Of a DNA stretch of 64,000 nucleotides, positions 63,611-64,000 are shown piece by piece (the first letter of the stretch is position 1; each line of letters opens with the position of its first letter). The notes below the pieces were generated by a model. The model was not told the DNA's origin. It did not search any database and saw only the letters and a list, made by a program, of their open reading frames with translations. Source of the stretch: Xestospongia bergquistia. Lineage: Eukaryota; Porifera; Demospongiae; Haplosclerida; Petrosiidae. Both the position numbers and the translations under genes were made by a program. Where the stretch lies: contig OZ014411.1 in the NCBI GenBank assembly GCA_963965975.1, positions 7,875,501 to 7,939,500 of the forward strand, written 5' to 3'.

Positions 63611-64000
63611 GTAAGATTTATACTTTTAAATAGTAGATTGTATTAATTGTAGCCATCAACAAATTCAATTTGTTAAAGATATTAGAGGATTTTCCTCTTG
63701 CCAGTATGTAGCTATTAGCATTATAGCTTCTTTCAGTAATCAGGAGCTATTCTTGCTAACCTAATCGCTGTCTTCTGTCAAATGTATAGTATTGTGCCCA
63801 GACACTCAATAACTTAATTTGAGAAAGAGCAGCCGATATATTCACAGCCAAGATGGCAGTTCTCAGTGATTTGCTCTGCATAAGCAGTTTTTCACATTAA
63901 CCAAGTGGGTGTCTGTCCTATGACTAAGTCAACTGATATCACTATATGTAACCACACCCATGAAGTAGTCTTTGTGGTTGTGGGATCTGAGAAGCACTCC

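Overview
This is intron-rich, AT-rich animal DNA. Genes have many small exons with GT/AG junctions whose phases I could chain by hand. The repertoire is tandem TKL-type kinases with an HPNLVQFLG core, LIM-like zinc modules, an HSPA12-type Hsp70 and a DIRS-type retrotransposon. I infer a sponge, most likely a demosponge such as Amphimedon. No RNA gene, CRISPR array or prokaryotic signal was seen.

Left part (1-39,442, mostly minus strand): an array of related modular genes. Gene A (643-4,509) is pseudokinase + WKMV/VKG module + LIM-like modules. A two-exon GNAT acetyltransferase (6,001-6,939) follows. Gene B (8,500-10,345) is kinase + LIM with an internal stop. Genes C (10,449-16,450) and D (19,446-23,433) are near-identical kinase + LIM paralogues; C has lost its start codon. 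Gene E (27,210-39,442) is coiled coil + VKG module + LIM, without a kinase. Broken exons of the same family lie between them, and the spacers are mosaics of repeated segmental duplications.

Middle part (39,601-48,967): gene G (39,601-45,740, minus) is coiled coil + VKG module + a long Gln/Pro-rich tail with a 354-bp tandem duplication. It sits head to head with a one-exon remnant of an HSPA12-like gene (45,839-46,159, plus). A frameshifted Kelch relic follows at 47,364-47,829.

Right part (48,968-64,000): gene F (48,968-56,936, minus) is coiled coil + apparently active TKL kinase, with a decayed DIRS retrotransposon (50,539-54,107) in one intron. F is head to head with an intact HSPA12-like gene I (57,011-60,716, plus). 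The window ends with a LIM relic (minus) and three phase-consistent exons of an unidentified plus-strand gene.

The main theme is combinatorial. A few modules (42-nt coiled-coil mini-exons, the VKG module, a two-exon kinase, LIM exons of fixed size) recur in different orders in six neighbouring genes, and several copies show different stages of decay. A shared role in stress or signalling scaffolds is only an inference. The VKG module recalls the C-terminal domain of mitochondria-eating protein (MIEAP/SPATA18), but that assignment needs a profile search.
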